A stretch of 64,000 nt of DNA from Neoarius graeffei (GCF_027579695.1 NC_083592.1:38045714-38109713), one strand, 5' to 3'; shown: positions 41,438 to 54,943, counted from the first letter of the stretch. The notes: a model not told the origin generated them from the sequence alone. Program-made: numbers and translations.

Positions 41438-42248
41438 CTGAGGGAGTATTTGGAATTTATTTTACACAAAGTGGTTCCTGGCTGCAAAATCTTTGAGGAC
41501 CAATGCTTTATGGCACAGCTTCAATGCACATGGTGACATCTTAACCTTATCTACTGCATCAAAACCTTCTACTATGACGAAACCTATCACATGAAAATGA
41601 CAGTATATCCAAACATGTTTTCTGTATTCCACACATCTGATAAGTTTAATATCTGTGTATGTGTTTTATTATCAGTGCTTTATTGGTTCCATACTAGAAA
41701 AGTACAAGATGGTTTCAGTTTGTTGCAGCAGTGTATACAGATGATAAAGCCGCCTTGAAGGATGATGTATAATGTCATGCCATGTTTACCTCAGTGCCTT
41801 ACTGTAGCTGCTCATCGTTAGATGCAATAACAATTATTCTTGTATAATCTCTCCCAGATCTCACTGTAGTCTACAACAAAGTAGAATCATTGAGAAGCAG
41901 CAAAATGGATATAGAATATATACTGAAATGTCCATGCACTTTTTTTTTTTACCATGTGTGTATAAGGTCTTTTTTTTATAGTTTGTTCTTCTTCTTCTTG
42001 TTCCTATTATCACTATAAGTTCAAAACCAGTGTACACAGTAAGTGAACAATACTTTGGAAAACCTCATAACCAACATCATACCTCTCTGTAAAATAAAGT
42101 TCATTAAGCTTTTTGAATCTAAAATCTTCCCATTTTGATTCAAATGAGATTATTTGAATGTTAAATATTATATTAGAACCTTGAACATGGTAGAACAATG
42201 TACAAAAATTTGCCAGGTGTTTAAGAGCATCCAATGCCAGACTTAACA
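41438..42248. other. nothing recognised
   Basis: AT-rich; no repeat family or exon seen. Confidence 0.5.
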
Positions 42249-42503
42249 TACAGTTAGGTCCATAAATAGTTGGACAGAGGCAACATTTTTCTAATTTTGG
42301 TTCTGTACATTACCACAATGAATTTTGAACAAAACAATTCAGATGCAGTTGAAGTTCAGACTTTCAGCTTTAATTCAGTGGGTTGAACAAAATGATTGCA
42401 TAAAAATGTGAGGAACTAAAGCATTTTTTAAACACAATCCCTTCATTTCAGGGACTCAAAAGTAATTGGACAAATTAAATAATTGTAAATAAAATGTTCA
42501 TTT

Positions 42504-43401
42504 CTAATACTTGGTTGAAAACCCTTTGTTGGCAATGACTGCCTGAAGTCTTGAACTCATGGACATCACCAGACGCTGTGTTTCCTCCTTTTTAATGCTC
42601 TGCCAGGCCTTTACTGCAGCGGTTTTCAGTCGCTGTTTGTTTGTGGGCCTTTCTGTCTGAAGTTTAGTCTTTAACAAGTGAAATGCATGCTCAACTGGGT
42701 TGAGATCAGGTGACTGACTTGGCCATTCAATAATATTCCACTTCTTTGCTTTAATAAACTCCTGGGTTGCTTTGGCTTTATGTTTTGGGTCATTGTCCAT
42801 CTGTATTATGAAACGCCGATTATTATTTGGTTGCATTTGGCTGGATTTGAGCACACAGTATGTCTCTGAATACCTCAGAATTCATCCGGCTGCTTCTGTC
42901 CTTTGTCACATCATCAATAAACACTAGTGACCCAGTGCCACTGGCAGTCATGCATGCCCAAGCCATCACACTGCCTCCGCCGTGTTTTACGGATGATGTG
43001 GTATGCTTTGGATCATGAGCTGTACCACGCCTTCGCCATACTTTTTTTTTTCCATCATTCTGGTAGAGGTTGATCTTGGTTTCATCTGTCCAAAGAATGT
43101 TCTTCCAGAACTGTGCTGGCTTTTTTAGATGTTTTTTTTAGCAAAGTCCAATCTAGCCTTTTTATTCTTGAGGCTTATGAGTGGCTTGCACCGTCCCGTG
43201 AACCCTCTGTATTTACTTTCATGCAGTCTTCTCTTAATGATAGATTTCGATATTGATAGGCCTACCTCCTGGAGAGTGTTGTTCACTTGGTTGGCTGTTG
43301 TGAAGGGGTTTCTCATCACCATGGAAATTATTCTGTGATCATCCACCACTGTTGTCTTCTGTGGGCGTCCAGGTCTTTGTGCATTGATGAGTTCACCAGT
43401 G

Positions 43402-43455
<54 letters not shown>

Positions 43456-43581
43456 CAGGATGTACCAAACTGTAGATTTTGCCACTCCTAATATTGTAGC
43501 AATTTCTCGGATGGATTTTTTCTGTTTTCGCAGCTTAAGGATGGCTTGTTTCACCTGCATGGAGCGCTACTTTGACCGCAT
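42504..43581 (-). pseudogene. Tc1-like transposase with microsatellite in the ORF
   Basis: Minus-strand start near 43581 (MRSK-stop-RSMQVKQAILKLRK), HTH SIREIATILGVAKSTVW, then a GAAA repeat where the frame changes, then STGELINAQRPGRPQKTTV... to KKNI-stop. Later WTDETKINLYQN (D1), QMDNDPKHKA (D2), SPDLNPVEHAF (E) and stop at 42504. Several stops; inactive. Confidence 0.88.
43403..43455. repeat. (TTTC)n microsatellite inside transposase
   Basis: About 13 TTTC units, between the HTH and the linker coding regions of the element at 42251. Confidence 0.97.
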
Positions 43582-43940
43582 GTTTTCTTCACAGCAAAAT
43601 CTTCCAAATGCAAGCACCACACCTCAAATCAACTCCAGGCCTTTTATCTGCTTAATTGAAAATGACATAATGAAGGAATTTCCCACACCTGCCCATGAAA
43701 TAGCCTTTGAGTCAATTGTCCAATTACTTTTGGTCCCTTTAAAAACAGAGTGGCACATGTTAAGGAGCTGAAACTCCTAAACCCTTCATCCAATTTTAAT
43801 GTGGATACCCTCAAATGAAAGCTGAAAATCTGGACTTTATGTCCATGTCCATTATATAACTATAACTTGAATATGTTTCAGTAAACAGGTAAAAAAACAA
43901 AATTTGTGTCAGTGTCAAAATATATATGGACCTAACTGTA

Positions 43941-44279
43941 TATCTGTATGCATTACCATATCGGTGTACCTGCTCAGTAGTGGACATACCGGTATATGAC
44001 AAACTGTAACAGATAGCAATCGCAACAGATGGGCTCCAGTTAGTAATTTTACTACTACAAACTGACCTCAAATGTGTGGTATCTGATAAAATGGGTGCCA
44101 GGAAGGTGTATGTAATACACTGGCAACTTGGCACAATGCGTACAAGGTTATATAGTTGTTTTTTGTAGCATGTCGTATTACAACTTTGAGTCACTAAAAA
44201 ATCCATGTCTACTACATTTTATCTTTATGTACATACTAACCATTAAAATGTAGTATCGAAACACAACACACATTAAAAA

Positions 44280-44319
<40 letters not shown>

Positions 44320-44573
44320 TAATTTTTTTTTCAGCAAAAAGACATTCAGGTTTCACCAACTAAAAGCTTATTAGTTTGCTTCGATTCTTTATTTGAAATC
44401 TAACTGTATCTGTTTTCAGTGAAATAAGCTTTTAATATTACATGCTTTTTGTTCAAACATTACCATAGTCAAGTTCAGATTCTAATGATTCTGATTTCAT
44501 TCCATGAAAACACGTCCATTAATAAACCACTAGGTGGCAAAGTAATACCACTAACATTTTTTTTTCTTCGTGA
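43941..44573. other. nothing recognised; A and TA runs
   Basis: Poly-A at 44273-44296 followed by (TA)n to 44322. No gene seen. Confidence 0.55.
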
Positions 44574-44586
44574 GACTTTTCAAGTA

Positions 44587-44953
44587 GGGTGGCACGGTGG
44601 TGTAGTGGTTAGAACTGTTGCCTCACAGCAAGAAGGTCCTGGGTTCGAGCCCAGTGGCCGGTGAGGGGCTTTCTGTGTGGAGTTTGCATGTTCTCCCCGT
44701 GTCTGTGTGGGTTTCCTCTGGGTGCTCCACTTTCCCCACAGTCCAAACACATGCAGGTTAGGCTAACTGATGTCTCTAAATTGACTGTAGGTGTGAATGT
44801 GAGTGTGAATGGTTGTTTGTCTCTGTGTCAGCCCTGCGATAACCTGGCGACTTGTCCAGGGTGTACCCCGCCTTTTGCCCGTAGTCAGCTGGGATAGGCT
44901 CCAGCTTGCCCGCAACCCTGTAGGATAGGATAAGCGGCTACAGATAATGGATG
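44587..44953 (+). mobile_element. SINE (main family), copy 10 (diverged)
   Basis: GACTTTTCAAGTA (44574-44586) and GACTTTTCAGGTA (44954-44966). The tail ends ATGGATGG rather than ATGAGATG, an older subfamily. Confidence 0.9.
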
Positions 44954-45018
44954 GACTTTTCAGGTATTTGGGTTTAGTCCGTCCAGTACAGTACTCACCA
45001 TTCTACTATTCACATCAT

Positions 45019-45369
45019 CTCATTATCTCTAGCCGCTTTAGGGTCGCAGGCAAGCTGGAGCCTATCCCAGCTGACTACGGGCGAAAGGCGGGGTACACCC
45101 TGGACAAGTCACCAGGTCATCACAGGGCTGACACATAGACACAGACAACCATTCACACTCACACCTACGCTCAATTTAGAGTCACCAGTTAACCTAACCT
45201 GCATGTCTTTGGACTGTGGAGGAAACTGGAGCACCCGGAGGAAACCCACGCGGACACGGGGAGAACATGCAAACTCCGCACAGAAAGGCCCTCGCCGGCC
45301 ACTGGGCTCGAACCCAGAACCTTCTTGCTGTGAGGCGACAGCGCTAACCACTACACCACCGTGCCGCCC
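45019..45369 (-). mobile_element. SINE (main family), copy 11
   Basis: CTATTCACATCAT on both sides (45006-45018, 45370-45382). Missing about 14 bp next to the tail. Confidence 0.93.
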
Positions 45370-45382
45370 CTATTCACATCAT

Positions 45383-45869
45383 ATATTCATTATTACTTTC
45401 TGATTCTGAAGGCTTTTATTTCTAGTCCACATTTATCCCTGATTTCTGTGCTATTTATTTCTAATGACACTTGTTCAGTAAATGTGTGTGGAAAAAAGAT
45501 TTAAAGTTTATCTGGGATGCAGGGTGTCACACAATTAACACGGCTGCCAGCAAAGATTTATTTGGGTATAAAAATCATTTAACGATATATGGACAAAAAC
45601 AGGCTTTTTGCTTTTCATTAGTAATTGTTATATAAATTGTTTTTAGAATGCATAATGAAGCATGATTTTCCTTTGGGGTAACATAATATCCAACAAAAAT
45701 AAACTGATATGAAAGAAATTTGTAAATTATTATTGTAAAAAAAAAAAGATAACATTTCGGTCACTGCTGATTGTTTTGGGAACGGCCCTATTTTTTGGAC
45801 ACTCTGTATATAAAAAGTATGTTAAAATTCTATATTTACCATCTAAACTATCAAATTAATTAATTAAAG
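45383..45869. other. nothing firm
   Basis: A weak CAGGGTGTCAC (45522) / GGACACTCTG (45797) pair is noted but not called an element. Confidence 0.45.
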
Positions 45870-45881
45870 TTGCAGTTAATT

Positions 45882-46263
45882 CATCTCATCTCATCTCATT
45901 ATCTCTAGCCGCTTTATCCTGTTCTACAGGGTCGCAGGCAAGCTGGAGCCTATCCCAGCTGACTACGGGCGAAAGGCGGGGTACACCCTGGACAAGTCAC
46001 CAGGTCATCACAGGGCTGACACATAGACACAGACAACCATTCACACTCACATTCACACCTACGGTCAATTTAGAGTCACCAGTTAACCTAACCTGCATGT
46101 CTTTGGACTGTGGGGGAAACCGGAGCACCCGGAGGAAACCCACGCGGACACGGGGAGAACATGCAAACTCCGCACAGAAAGGCCCTCGCCGGCCACGGGG
46201 CTCGAACCCGGACCTTCTTGCTGTGAGGCAACAGTCCTAACCACTACACCACCGTGCCGCCCT
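45882..46263 (-). mobile_element. SINE (main family), copy 12
   Basis: TTGCAGTTAATT on both sides (45870-45881, 46264-46275). Full length. Confidence 0.94.
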
Positions 46264-46275
46264 TTGCAGTTAATT

Positions 46276-46958
46276 ATTCAGTTTTTTTCTTTTTTCCCCC
46301 ACATAGCAATGAACTCTGTCCAGGTCTGCTCCAGATCCATTTTACCTCTGGCAAATCTGTATAAACAGTGACAGTCATTTCAAATTTTTTTTCTGACTTC
46401 ACAGAGAAGCAGGATAACAGACATTAGCTCACAATGTCGTTTTCTGTCATTTATAATCCCCCCCCATATTTTCAGAGCACAATTGACTGACTGAAATGTA
46501 CTTGTCTTTGTAATGAGACTAAAGTCCATGTACAGTTTACGAGATAGTTAATACATAATGCAATACAATTTGTGTGTTATAGGATTTGTGTCATTTAATC
46601 GATTGTATATTCTGTAAACCCTTTCAAAATTTTGTATCTGACATATCACAGGAAAACGTTCGCTACATACTGTTATAAGATAAACTAGGTTTTAGCTAGT
46701 ATGCTAAATTGACCTACAAAATGCTGTTGGCGAGTTTCTGGTGCTAATGGGCATGTTTTTACTTCATAAATAACTATATATTCATAACTAACTTTTTGTT
46801 AGCTTCTCAAAAAGCAGTCATAATAACATATTAACATACCATCCCAGGTAGGTAATGTTGAGAGCTAAATGTAATCCATAGCAGCCAAGATAATAAAGAT
46901 TCTGAATTATGAATATTGATTAAACTTCATTAATAGTGAATATCAAATATCCTTGAAA
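46276..46958. other. nothing recognised
   Basis: AT-rich, leading into the TTAGCT array. Confidence 0.5.
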
Positions 46959-48060
46959 TCCTGTCAGGTTAGCTAATGTTAGCAGCTATATTTACGAATC
47001 CTATCAGTCCTGTCAGATTAGCTTGTATTAGCTAACAACTAGCATTAAGAGTGAAAAAAATATTATAAGAATTGATTAAGTCCTGTCATGTTAGCTCATG
47101 TTAGCTATTGTTAACAGCTATATTGATGAATATGGCTTTAAAATCCTATCAGTCCTGTCAGATTAGCTTGTATTAGCTAACAACTAGCATTAAGAGTGGA
47201 AAAAAAAGATAAAAATTGATTAATTCCTGTCATGTTAGCAATTCTTCGCAACTACACTTATGAATCCTATCAATCCTGTCAGATTAGCTTGTATTAGCTA
47301 ACAACTAGCATTAAGAGTGAAAAAAAAGATAAAAATTGACTAGTTCCTGTCATGTTAGCTATTGTTCGCAGCTATATTGATGAATATATTAGCTATTGTT
47401 AGCAGCTATATTGATGAATATGGCTTTAAAATATTCTCAATCCTGTCAGATTAGTTTGTGTTAAAAATATTATAAGAATTGATTAAATCCTGTCAGGTTA
47501 TGTTAGCTATTGTTCGGAGCTATATTGATGAATATATTAGCTATTGTCAGCAGCTATATTTATGAATATGGCTTTAAAATCCTCTCAGTCCTGTCAGATC
47601 AGCTTGTATTACTGATAATGGCCTACAAATAATGGTGCACTCAAGCGTACTTACGTCACACTTTTGTCAACATGACTCAATTTCTTTGTTATTGCTTGAC
47701 TCATTACGTAAACTTTATAATCAGTATTTCAAAAAAATAATAATTTGAATGATAAAACAATTATTGAACTTGGTTTTCACAAAATATCGTGATTTGTTAG
47801 TGTCTCACAAGCAATTATTTGCCTCTGCCTTCAGCATTGACAAATAATTAATTGCTTGCTCGCTACTAACAAATCACGATATTTTGTTTAACCTCGTTCA
47901 ATAATTGCTTATTGTTAGCAGCTATATTTATGAATATGGCCTTAAAAATCCTCTCAATCCTGTCAGGTCAGCTTGTGTTAGCTAGCAACTAGCATTCAGA
48001 GTGGAAGAAAAAAAAACGATAAAAATTTATCTAACCTGTCAGGTTAGTTCATGTCAGCAC
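46959..48060. repeat. complex ~120-145-bp tandem array ('TTAGCT' array)
   Basis: Units start TCCTGTCAKGTTAGCT near 46963, 47085, 47226, 47346, 47486 and contain AGCAGCTATATTTATGAAT, CCTGTCAGATTAGCTTG and TAACAACTAGCATTAAGAG. Higher-order variation: some units double the AGCTATTGTT part. An unrelated palindromic insert sits at about 47611-47910. Non-coding. Confidence 0.85.
47757..47910. repeat. ~65-bp-arm inverted repeat inside the array
   Basis: CACAAAATATCGTGATTTG (47778) pairs with CAAATCACGATATTTTGT (47869); outer CAATTATTGAACTTGG pairs with CGTTCAATAATTG. Loop around CCTCTGCCTTCAGC. Confidence 0.85.
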
Positions 48061-48929
48061 ACACTGGAAAGTGAGACTAAATCTATATGCACTCCAACCT
48101 GCCATGGTTTACTCTCAATGATTGTTTTCAGGGCAAAAAGATGTCATTTGGTAGGAATAAAATAAATCAGATGTTTGTGGAGTTTTATGAAAGGATTCTT
48201 TTAGCATGAAGCTTTCAATATGTAGCAGTGGAAAGAGTGTGTGTGCTGTAGCAGCTCAGAATGCAATAGCTGTGTTAATAATTTGTGGACTTTGGCTTCA
48301 GTAACACCAAACACCTTTTTCACCGTTTTTTTTTCTTTCCTATGAAAGGTTTAATGATGTCAATCTTCCTTCTGGCTTTTCTATGGTATGCTTAATTGTC
48401 AGCCTAATCCCAAATGGCTTCCTGCTCTATACATATGTGCACATCGTATACATTACTCTCATAGTAACAAAACATTCATAGATACGATGTTATCTTAAAT
48501 CTGCACGTCAGTATAAGAATTTGATAGATTCTCAAAAACAAAGTGGTAGATGGTTTTTTAGTTACAGCTTCATCAACTAAGAGTATTGGCTATTTTTATT
48601 GAAGGGCAGGGCACAATGCAGTAAAGCGTCCAGAGCACGGTGCACCTGCATTTACATTTCAACCAATGGCCTGTTTCTATTTTATTCAATTTGTGATTTA
48701 AAACACACACACACACACACACACACTTATGAGCACAACATTTCCTGTGAAGCCAAGCTGGCAAAGAGCTCTTCATAAATGTCAATAGATATGGGATGAC
48801 TAGTTGCAGCAGGTAGCATTGCTCAAAGTTTGATCCTGAACTTGAGCTACTGTCCATACAGAGTTTCACGTTCATCCCATGTCTGTGTAAACGAGTGTTC
48901 AAATGTTCTCTGATTTCCTCACGGTTTCC
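48061..48929. other. nothing recognised; (CA)n
   Basis: (CA)n at 48703-48727. The frame at 48573-48935 has no recognisable domain. Confidence 0.5.
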
Positions 48930-48934
48930 TTGCA

Positions 48935-49136
48935 CTTCTCAAAAACAAGGCGGTAGATGGATTAGCAACTTTATATGTCAATGAGCGTGTGGATATGTGT
49001 GTGTATGGTGCACTGAGATAGACCGGAGTGTTCCAGTCTTCCTAGCTTGTTCCCAGTGTTTTTAGGATAGGCTCCAGATCCACTGCAACTCTGACCAGAA
49101 TAAAGCACTTACTGAAGATGAATGAATGAATGAATT
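48935..49136 (+). mobile_element. SINE-like repeat, third family, decayed
   Basis: CAAGGCGGTAGATGGATTAG then GGATAGGCTCCAGATCC, ATAAAGCACTTACTGAAG and a GAATGAATG tail. Part of its 3' block resembles the main SINE, so both may use the same LINE partner. Confidence 0.6.
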
Positions 49137-50485
49137 TAGCATGAGGTGTTTGCTCAGCCCCTGACCTTGATTTTGATGCATAGCAGAGAACTAGTGAGTG
49201 TCCCATGAATCTTCCATCCAGGAATGCGTGTGTGTGTGTGTAGATCCTCCGCAAATGTTCCACTCGGCACCTGGCCATAAAGGGTCAGAACGGTCCACTG
49301 AGCTGCACAAACTGAGCTTTTTTAGGACAAGCTGCTGTGTGCAGCCTGGATGGGTTACAAGCCCTGGATTAGAAGTTTAAGAGGAGTGACACGCCTCATA
49401 TACATGGCTCTGGGATAATGGGACGAAAGCAAATGTTCAAGAATGAAAGTGTTGCCCAGATGGCTGAAACATTGCTTTGGTTCTTGGGGGAAAGAGCAAC
49501 TAACTCAAGTCATAATGCTTCTGAACCCTTTGGGTTATTTCCTTTATGATAGAAAAACCAATGCAGCTTAACTAATGTTATAAAGCTCTAAGGATGTAAA
49601 TGACTAAATGTTTAATTTACAGTTCAAAAGTAGAAATTTACTTTGCGTGTGCCAGGTTTCGCAGAACTTTCTTCATTGTCACAAGTAAATGGTCAAATAG
49701 TTTCTGGGAAAAATATTAATAGTGGAAAATCCCAAATAAATAGTCCAAAGGTTTTTCAATATTAAGGCAATCTAAATATTCTCTACTAACCTTTATCATT
49801 TATAACTGTCTTCAAAAGCTTTCATACCCTCCGAACAGCTTTTAAACTGACACATTTGCACATTTGTCTTGCTGTATCTGTTAAAACTCTGCCAAATGTC
49901 ATACACTCCCTTCTTCCCTTTCCCTCCTGGAAACTGAAAAGTTTTGTGTAGTTCACCCTGAATATTCAGCTTACAAAACATGTGCATGATATCTGGTATT
50001 CTGGCCATCACTGCTTGAAGGAAACAAATCCCTAATCATACAAATACCTTACCTTGCCTTGCCTCCCAGTGCCTCCCCCAAAATTCCTACATATAGAATT
50101 TTTGAAGCACAATCAGACTGTATGGTGTATATCTCTTGCTCGATGACACTCTTCAAGACATAAAGACTGTAAATGAAATTTATGTCAAGCCAGGCCACTC
50201 AAGGACATTTACATTCCCGTCGCTGCATGGTTGTTTTGGTTGTACATTTGATCATTTTTCTTGTTGAAATGTGAATCATTTTCTATTTTCATTCTTTAGA
50301 CTAAGAGCTGAAGGTGTTTTTCTTGTCTATCCTGACAAATAATTCTACCTGAAAAGAAACACTTTTACTGTTTCCTGGGAAAATGGTGATTTTGTTTTTT
50401 AATTAACAAGGTTTAGTTATGCCATTCACAACAGAATCTTTAAGGCATTTCTTGGGGGGGGGGGGGGGGACAAGAGTTCGTATCA
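49137..50485. other. nothing recognised
   Basis: Mixed AT-rich sequence with a G-run at 50454-50469. No exon seen. Confidence 0.5.
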
Positions 50486-50500
50486 CCATATAAATATTTA

Positions 50501-50845
50501 ATCTCATCTCATTATCTCTAGCCGCTTTATCCTGTTCTACAGGGTTGCAGGCAAGTTGGAGCCAATCCCAGCTGACTACGGGCGAAAGGCGGGGTACACC
50601 CTGGACAAGTCACCAGGTCATCACAGGGCTGACACATAGACACAACCATTCACACTCACTTTAGAGTCACCAGTTAACCTAACCTACATATCTTTGGACT
50701 GTGGGGGAAACCGGAGCACCCGGAGGAAACCCACGCGGACAACATGCAAACTCCGCACAGAAAGGCCCTCGCTGGCCACGGGGCTTGAACCTGGACCTTC
50801 TTGCTGTGAGGCGACAGCGCTAACCACTACACCACCGTGCCGCCC
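50501..50845 (-). mobile_element. SINE (main family), copy 13
   Basis: 15-bp duplication CCATATAAATATTTA (50486-50500, 50846-50860). Confidence 0.94.
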
Positions 50846-51240
50846 CCATATAAATATTTATTCCTTGCAATCATCCCATATAGACCAGATTTAAAAAGCA
50901 TTGATGGTATTACTTGCACACGATAACCAAGCTTTGCCATATATTTTTCAGTAGCTGTTTTTACAATCCAGCTGTTGATCTCAGTAAGACTTGGTTACTG
51001 TCATACACCATCCATGGCTTCGTGAATTATTGTCTCACCTGTGCACTGTGTGATTCCTAATGGCATAATGACTTACTCCTACCAGTAGGCATATCAGACA
51101 CTCACTGGCCGTACTGTGAAAATTGTGCATGCAGACGTTCATCTGAGTTTCCAAATCTGTCATTGCTTAACTCTTGAATATTTTCTGTCATGAATACTAT
51201 CATTAAAAAGTTTATACTCTCTGCTTTCCAAAGAAATTTA

Positions 51241-51776
51241 CACTACCGTTCAAAAGTTTGGGGTCACCCAGACAATTTTGTGTTTTCCATGAAAAGTCAC
51301 ACTTTTATTTACCACCATAAGTTGTAAAATGAATAGAAAATATAGTCAAGACGTTTTTCTGGCCATTTTGAGCATTTAATCGACCCCACAAATGTGATGC
51401 TCCAGAAACTCAATCTGCTCAAAGGAAGGTCAGTTTTATAGCTTCTCTAAAGAGCTCAACTGTTTTCAGCTGTGCTAACATGATTGTACAAGGGTTTTCT
51501 AATCATCCATTAGCCTTCTGAGGCAATGAGCAAACACATTGTACCATTAGAACACTGGAGTGAGAGTTGCTGGAAATGGGCCTCTATACACCTATGGAGA
51601 TATTGCACCAAAAACCAGACATTTAGTAGAATTTAGCTAGAATAGTCATTTACCACATTAGCAATGTATAGAGTGTATTTCTGATTAGTTTAAAGTGATC
51701 TTCATTGAAAAGAACAGTGCTTTTCTTTCAAAAATAAGGAAATTTCAAAGTGACCCCAAACTTTTGAACGGTAGTG
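51241..51776. mobile_element. 536-bp Tc1-type MITE
   Basis: Ends CACTACCGTTCAAAAGTTTG / CAAACTTTTGAACGGTAGTG, TA on both sides (51239-51240, 51777-51778). No transposase. Confidence 0.92.
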
Positions 51777-51778
51777 TA

Positions 51779-54433
51779 TCTCATTAAGATCTGTGGTGGG
51801 TTTTTTAAAAGCCTCTTAACACTAAGGGCGTCTTAACTAGAGGAGAGAGCATTCATTGTTTTGCTCGCTCTACCATTTAATGATGATCTTTGTGCTGCGA
51901 TGCTTTTGGGCCTGTTCAGTACTTTGGGAGTAATGGCAAGTTGAAGTTGGTACAACAGAATCCACTCTCTGCTCACGTGATGTTGGGAAACTGCTGGTGC
52001 TTTTTGAGTCACCGGAAAGCAGTCAGGCTTTCTCTCTTCTGATTGGTTTCCAACTGGATTACTTGTGAATATCAATCAGATAACTTTTATAGGGATATTC
52101 TCGAGCTCTCACTGTTTCTGATGAAGTATTCAGTAAAAATTTCCATCAGCTAGTTGTGATGTTATGATTCACAGGAGACTTTGAAGTGAGTTTTCATAGC
52201 TTTACCTATTTGTTCTTTCAAATCAAACTGATACATATAAATAAACAACTATTTTAGAACATAACCGTAGTTGTTTTGATGAAAAATACTGAGATCTTAG
52301 TGGTCGGAATGAGATTATAAAAAAAAACGGAAGTCAGAAACGCGAGTGTCGATTTCAATTCAGTTAATTGGAATTATCTTTTGGATGTGGCTCACACAGT
52401 TTTTTCGAGGTTAGCACTGAAAGCTGTGAATATTAATCAAAATAATCATTTATATTATTTTAAATAGGCCCTACTTAGAAATACAAAGGCCTACAGAGCA
52501 CAAAGAGGGTATTAGAAATATTCTTTTATTACTTTTTTATTTTGATAGAGAATGGTAGCTGTGAATGACATTCAATGCTTATTTATGCATATTTTATAAT
52601 TAACATTGATTCCTCCTTCTTTGTGATGTATAAATGAGAGTTAAGATCAGCTTTATATTGTACAAATAAAGCCAGTTGGTGAAACTTTGAAGAAGAGTGT
52701 ACTGATTTAATGTTTTTACCCAATTAGTATAATTAATACTAATTAGCAGAACTGGTTTTTACTCATTTTTCAAACTTTGTATTCAGTATATAGCCATCTA
52801 TGTACCTGAAAATTTCCATGTAAATATCTTGAAAAATATAAAAGTTATTAAGAAAAAACATTTGATCTCATTCATTAATGAGGCCCATTTTGGACCATGT
52901 GATCCGAATACATAATATTACGTCAGTTGTCTAAAAATTAAGCTGTTTTTTCAATCTTTGATTTGTAATATCTCAAGAAAGGATAAATATATTTTAATTC
53001 TGTAAAAAGTATGTTGTTCTGCATTCAGTTCTGAATTCAGTGAGACCAGTTTCAAGCAATTTGGGTTGAATCTGAATTTGCACCTGATATGCCTACTGTA
53101 ATATTTATTTTGTAATCTCGCTTCACGATATTTTAGATTTTGACTCAACAGATCTCATGACAAGTGCACTAGAATGTGTGTCAATCAGAACATGACCCTA
53201 GAATATTTTGGTTTCTCTAAATATCCACTGATACTAGAAGTTTTGCTAAATTGGGAAATATGGCTCGTATATTTTACACTTCCCTGTAGCGCAATGTCTG
53301 ACATAAGCAGGCCCATGTTCTGCTCACTGTGGCTCCCCCTCCCCGGCATGACTGTGAACAGAACCTTAAATTATGGTCAGCCACTCACAAAGTTAGTTTT
53401 TGCTCGGCAAACCCAACTGCCATCTTTAATATAATAATGTCTACAAATTATATGGTTCTAATTATGAACTGTTTGATCACACACAGACACATCTGGAAAG
53501 TTTGACAGTGATCTCAGATGAGGCCCCTTCTCTGTGAAACTGACAAGAAAGTGGGACTTTTCTGCTGGTGACCTGATGTGGATTAAGCTAAACCGTAACA
53601 GTCCAGCTAAATGGCACGGTGTCACACCCTGCACTTGTGCCAGTGCTGTTCAGTCGCCAAGGCTGTCCCCGCTGTGGGTCTAACCCTAGAAGAAAAACAG
53701 AAAAAAAAACAATATTTGCCCTCTTTCAGACCGCATCATAAGCCAAGCTTATTTCGTTGCAAAACAATTATGAGTCTAAACGATCCTGACTGAAGTTCAC
53801 ATCAGCCACATGTGGGCCTTTTTCAGCTGACTGTGGTTAAAAGTTACAGAATAGAGGGTATTTATGGTTTTAAAGAGCAGACTAACTCTCACCAGGCTAA
53901 ACCTTAAATTGAAAGAATAAGTCATCTCGAGACACTATCATAAAAAAGACAAACAAGTCCGAGATTGGGTTATGAACCACTCTCGTTTTCCCATGCGTTA
54001 GCTCCAGTTACATTGATGTGAGTGATTTGTACTGTGAATAATTCACATAATTTACTAGCTGAATAGTCTGAAGCTCCATATTGTTAAAACGAGGGAAATG
54101 AGTCCAGTGTTTCTGTGCCTGAGGCTTTGGCATTGCGGAAGCTTTGTCCCCAATTTGCGCCTTATAAGAGTAAGTGCCCTGCTATAGACATGACACAAAT
54201 AAATCATCTGTCAGGGTCTGTCCAATCAGAAAGCACCCCAAGATCTTGCCAAAGACCTCTGATCCCTCTACGACAAAAAAAAAATGCCACATAATGACCA
54301 TCTGGTGACCAATTACCATTCCAATGCTAACACCTTCTCTATAATGAGTTGAGAAAAAGAGCCGTATGCTACTCATAGTGTTGCTGATGCTTTACACTGA
54401 GTTCATGGATAATTAGCGTGTATTGTTTGATTT
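51779..54433. other. longest stretch without a recognised element
   Basis: About 2.6 kb of AT-rich, apparently unique sequence. No exon with conserved domain seen; short frames only. Confidence 0.5.
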
Positions 54434-54551
54434 ATGTAACACTTAGGAGCACTTATTACAGATTTGAGCTATACTTTGAAATTTTCTGTGTTTATGCTTC
54501 CACGGTTTGCTATTAAATATTGTATATAATTGTGTGCATTTCATTGCTGAA

Positions 54552-54618
<67 letters not shown>
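54434..54618 (+). repeat. duplicated flank with (ATCT)n, left copy
   Basis: ATGTAACACTTAGGAGCACT through TGTGCATTTCATTGCTGA and an ATCT run (54551-54618); partner at 56678-56874 on the other side of the Tc1 element. Confidence 0.9.
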
Positions 54619-54943
54619 ATACAGTTGTGGTCAGAAGTTTACATACAGTGACATGAATGTCATCTTGGATATGAATGTCATGGCAATATTTGGGCTTTCA
54701 GTCATTTATTTGAACTGTTCGCTTTCTGTGGCAGAATGTACAGCATACATCTTTAATAAAAAAACACTAGAATTTGGTGGACAAGTTTTAATTTGCTTTG
54801 GGTTTTCTGAAATCAACACAGGATCAAAAATATACATACAACACATCTAATATTTGTGTAAAATGTCTCTTCGCAAGATTCACCTTGACCAAACATTTTT
54901 GTTTATCATGAACAAGCTTCTGGCAGAATTCTGGTTGGATATT

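Larger units (their letters stand above)
42251..43938 (-). mobile_element. Tc1-like element 'CAGTTAGGTCCATA' family (1688 bp)
   Basis: Ends CAGTTAGGTCCATAAATA / TATATGGACCTAACTG with TA on both sides (42249-42250, 43939-43940). Its family is distinct from the others in the window. Confidence 0.94.

Noticed and set aside
43403..43455. Regular TTTC and ATCT arrays as CRISPR-like repeats
   Set aside because: Simple microsatellites with 4-bp units and no spacers, in a vertebrate genome.
45519..45800. Mariner MITE suggested by CAGGGTGTC / GGACACTCTG
   Set aside because: Ends match over fewer than ten bases and the left side lacks TA; not enough to call.
48573..48935. 120-residue minus-strand frame
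   Set aside because: Contains a (CA)n read as CVCVCVC and no recognisable domain.
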